Both the position numbers and the translations under genes were made by a program. Below the pieces are notes generated by a model, which worked only from the letters and a program-made list of their open reading frames with translations, was not told the DNA's origin and made no database searches. Source: Rhodospirillaceae bacterium (GTDB taxonomy: Bacteria; Pseudomonadota; Alphaproteobacteria; GCA-2731375). Taken from it: DNA of 64,000 bases. Positions within the stretch are counted from its first letter, which is position 1, and each line of letters begins with the position of its first letter. The stretch lies in contig JABJKS010000046.1 in assembly GCA_018660265.1 (NCBI GenBank), positions 17,092-81,091 of the forward strand. Direction: 5' to 3'. Positions 63,871-64,000 of this stretch are shown piece after piece.

Positions 63871-64000
63871 GGCCCGTGGACATTTATCTTGCGGCGATGA
63901 TCGCTGCGACGAGGTTTAGGTTAGCGGCATAGCTTGTATCTGTCTTGTCGTATCTGGTGGCAATGCCCCGGAATTCCTTGATCTTGGCGAAGTAGTTTTC
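63871..64000 (-). mobile_element. Right-hand part of an IS5-family element (cut by window edge)
   Basis: The last 130 bp hold the 3' end of an IS5-type transposase and a G+C-rich end GGGCCCGTGGAC next to CTAG, which looks like a terminal repeat and target site. The exact boundary is a guess because the other end lies outside the window. Confidence 0.6.
63884..64000 (-). CDS. IS5-family transposase, C-terminal fragment
   Basis: On the minus strand 38 codons are open to the window edge, ending TAA at 63884-63886: ENYFAKIKEFRGIATRYDKT and NLNLVAAIIAAR. This is the standard C-terminus of IS5-group (IS427/IS1031-like) DDE transposases, including the last catalytic Glu region (NYFAKIKEFR). Only the tail is visible, so integrity is unknown. 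Confidence 0.85.
   Translation of the reverse strand, partial: ENYFAKIKEFRGIATRYDKTDTSYAANLNLVAAIIAAR

Overview
The window is chromosomal DNA from an alphaproteobacterium, probably a free-living or marine, Rhodospirillales-like organism. This rests on the long rpsB-tsf-pyrH-frr-uppS-cdsA-dxr-rseP-bamA-skp-lpxD-fabZ-lpxA-lpxI-lpxB run in its alphaproteobacterial order, LpxI in place of LpxH, a HemB with the metal-site residues of magnesium-type enzymes, and a short flagellin behind a sigma-54 promoter. No species is claimed.

Layout. 1-1138 holds the 3' end of dnaE. 1180-6318 (minus) carries methylmalonyl-CoA epimerase with a luciferase-like monooxygenase, then an overlapping Rieske oxygenase / VanZ-like / Tat-exported phosphoesterase set. 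6569-21488 (plus) is the translation, isoprenoid, phospholipid, outer-membrane assembly and lipid A superoperon. 21506-25536 (minus) has a large exported FecR-domain protein and hemB, the latter behind four 10-bp repeats. 25685-29891 has a fused acyl-CoA mutase (IcmF type), a GFA-family protein and a small exported protein.

30064-34489 looks acquired. An alanine/ornithine-type racemase and a DUF1611 (DgcN-like) protein diverge from an M81 (MlrC-like) peptidase across a 220-bp block of extreme A+T content. The racemase 3' end is abnormal and is followed by a 54-codon gene remnant. I read the set as a D-amino-acid (possibly D-glutamyl peptide) utilisation module. An HxlR regulator and a MATE exporter follow, divergent around a perfect operator palindrome.

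36686-44324 is the most interesting region: a PhnD/PhnC/PhnE-like ABC transporter, a SelD (selenophosphate synthetase) fused to an NDH-2-like flavoprotein domain, a SenB-type glycosyltransferase and an EgtB-like SenA. Together they form a selenoneine biosynthesis locus with an apparently dedicated selenium importer.

44401-50443 is accessory: small proteins, a cold-shock protein, a flavin-reductase-like protein behind a 41-bp near-perfect palindrome, a complete IS1595-family element (8-bp target duplication, damaged transposase) that replaced the last residue of a TetR regulator, an AraC regulator divergent from an exported cupin, and a YdjM-type membrane protein. 50545-60637 is a catabolic cluster: esterase, SDR, crotonase, D-amino-acid-oxidase-like flavoprotein, DpkA-like reductase, acyl-CoA synthetase, a second SDR, acyl-CoA dehydrogenase and CoA-transferase. 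60868-63614 holds flagellin, a repeat-bearing non-coding stretch and an FkbM methyltransferase. The window ends inside an IS5-type transposase.

I saw no tRNA, rRNA or CRISPR array. All calls come from reading the sequence; no database search was run.
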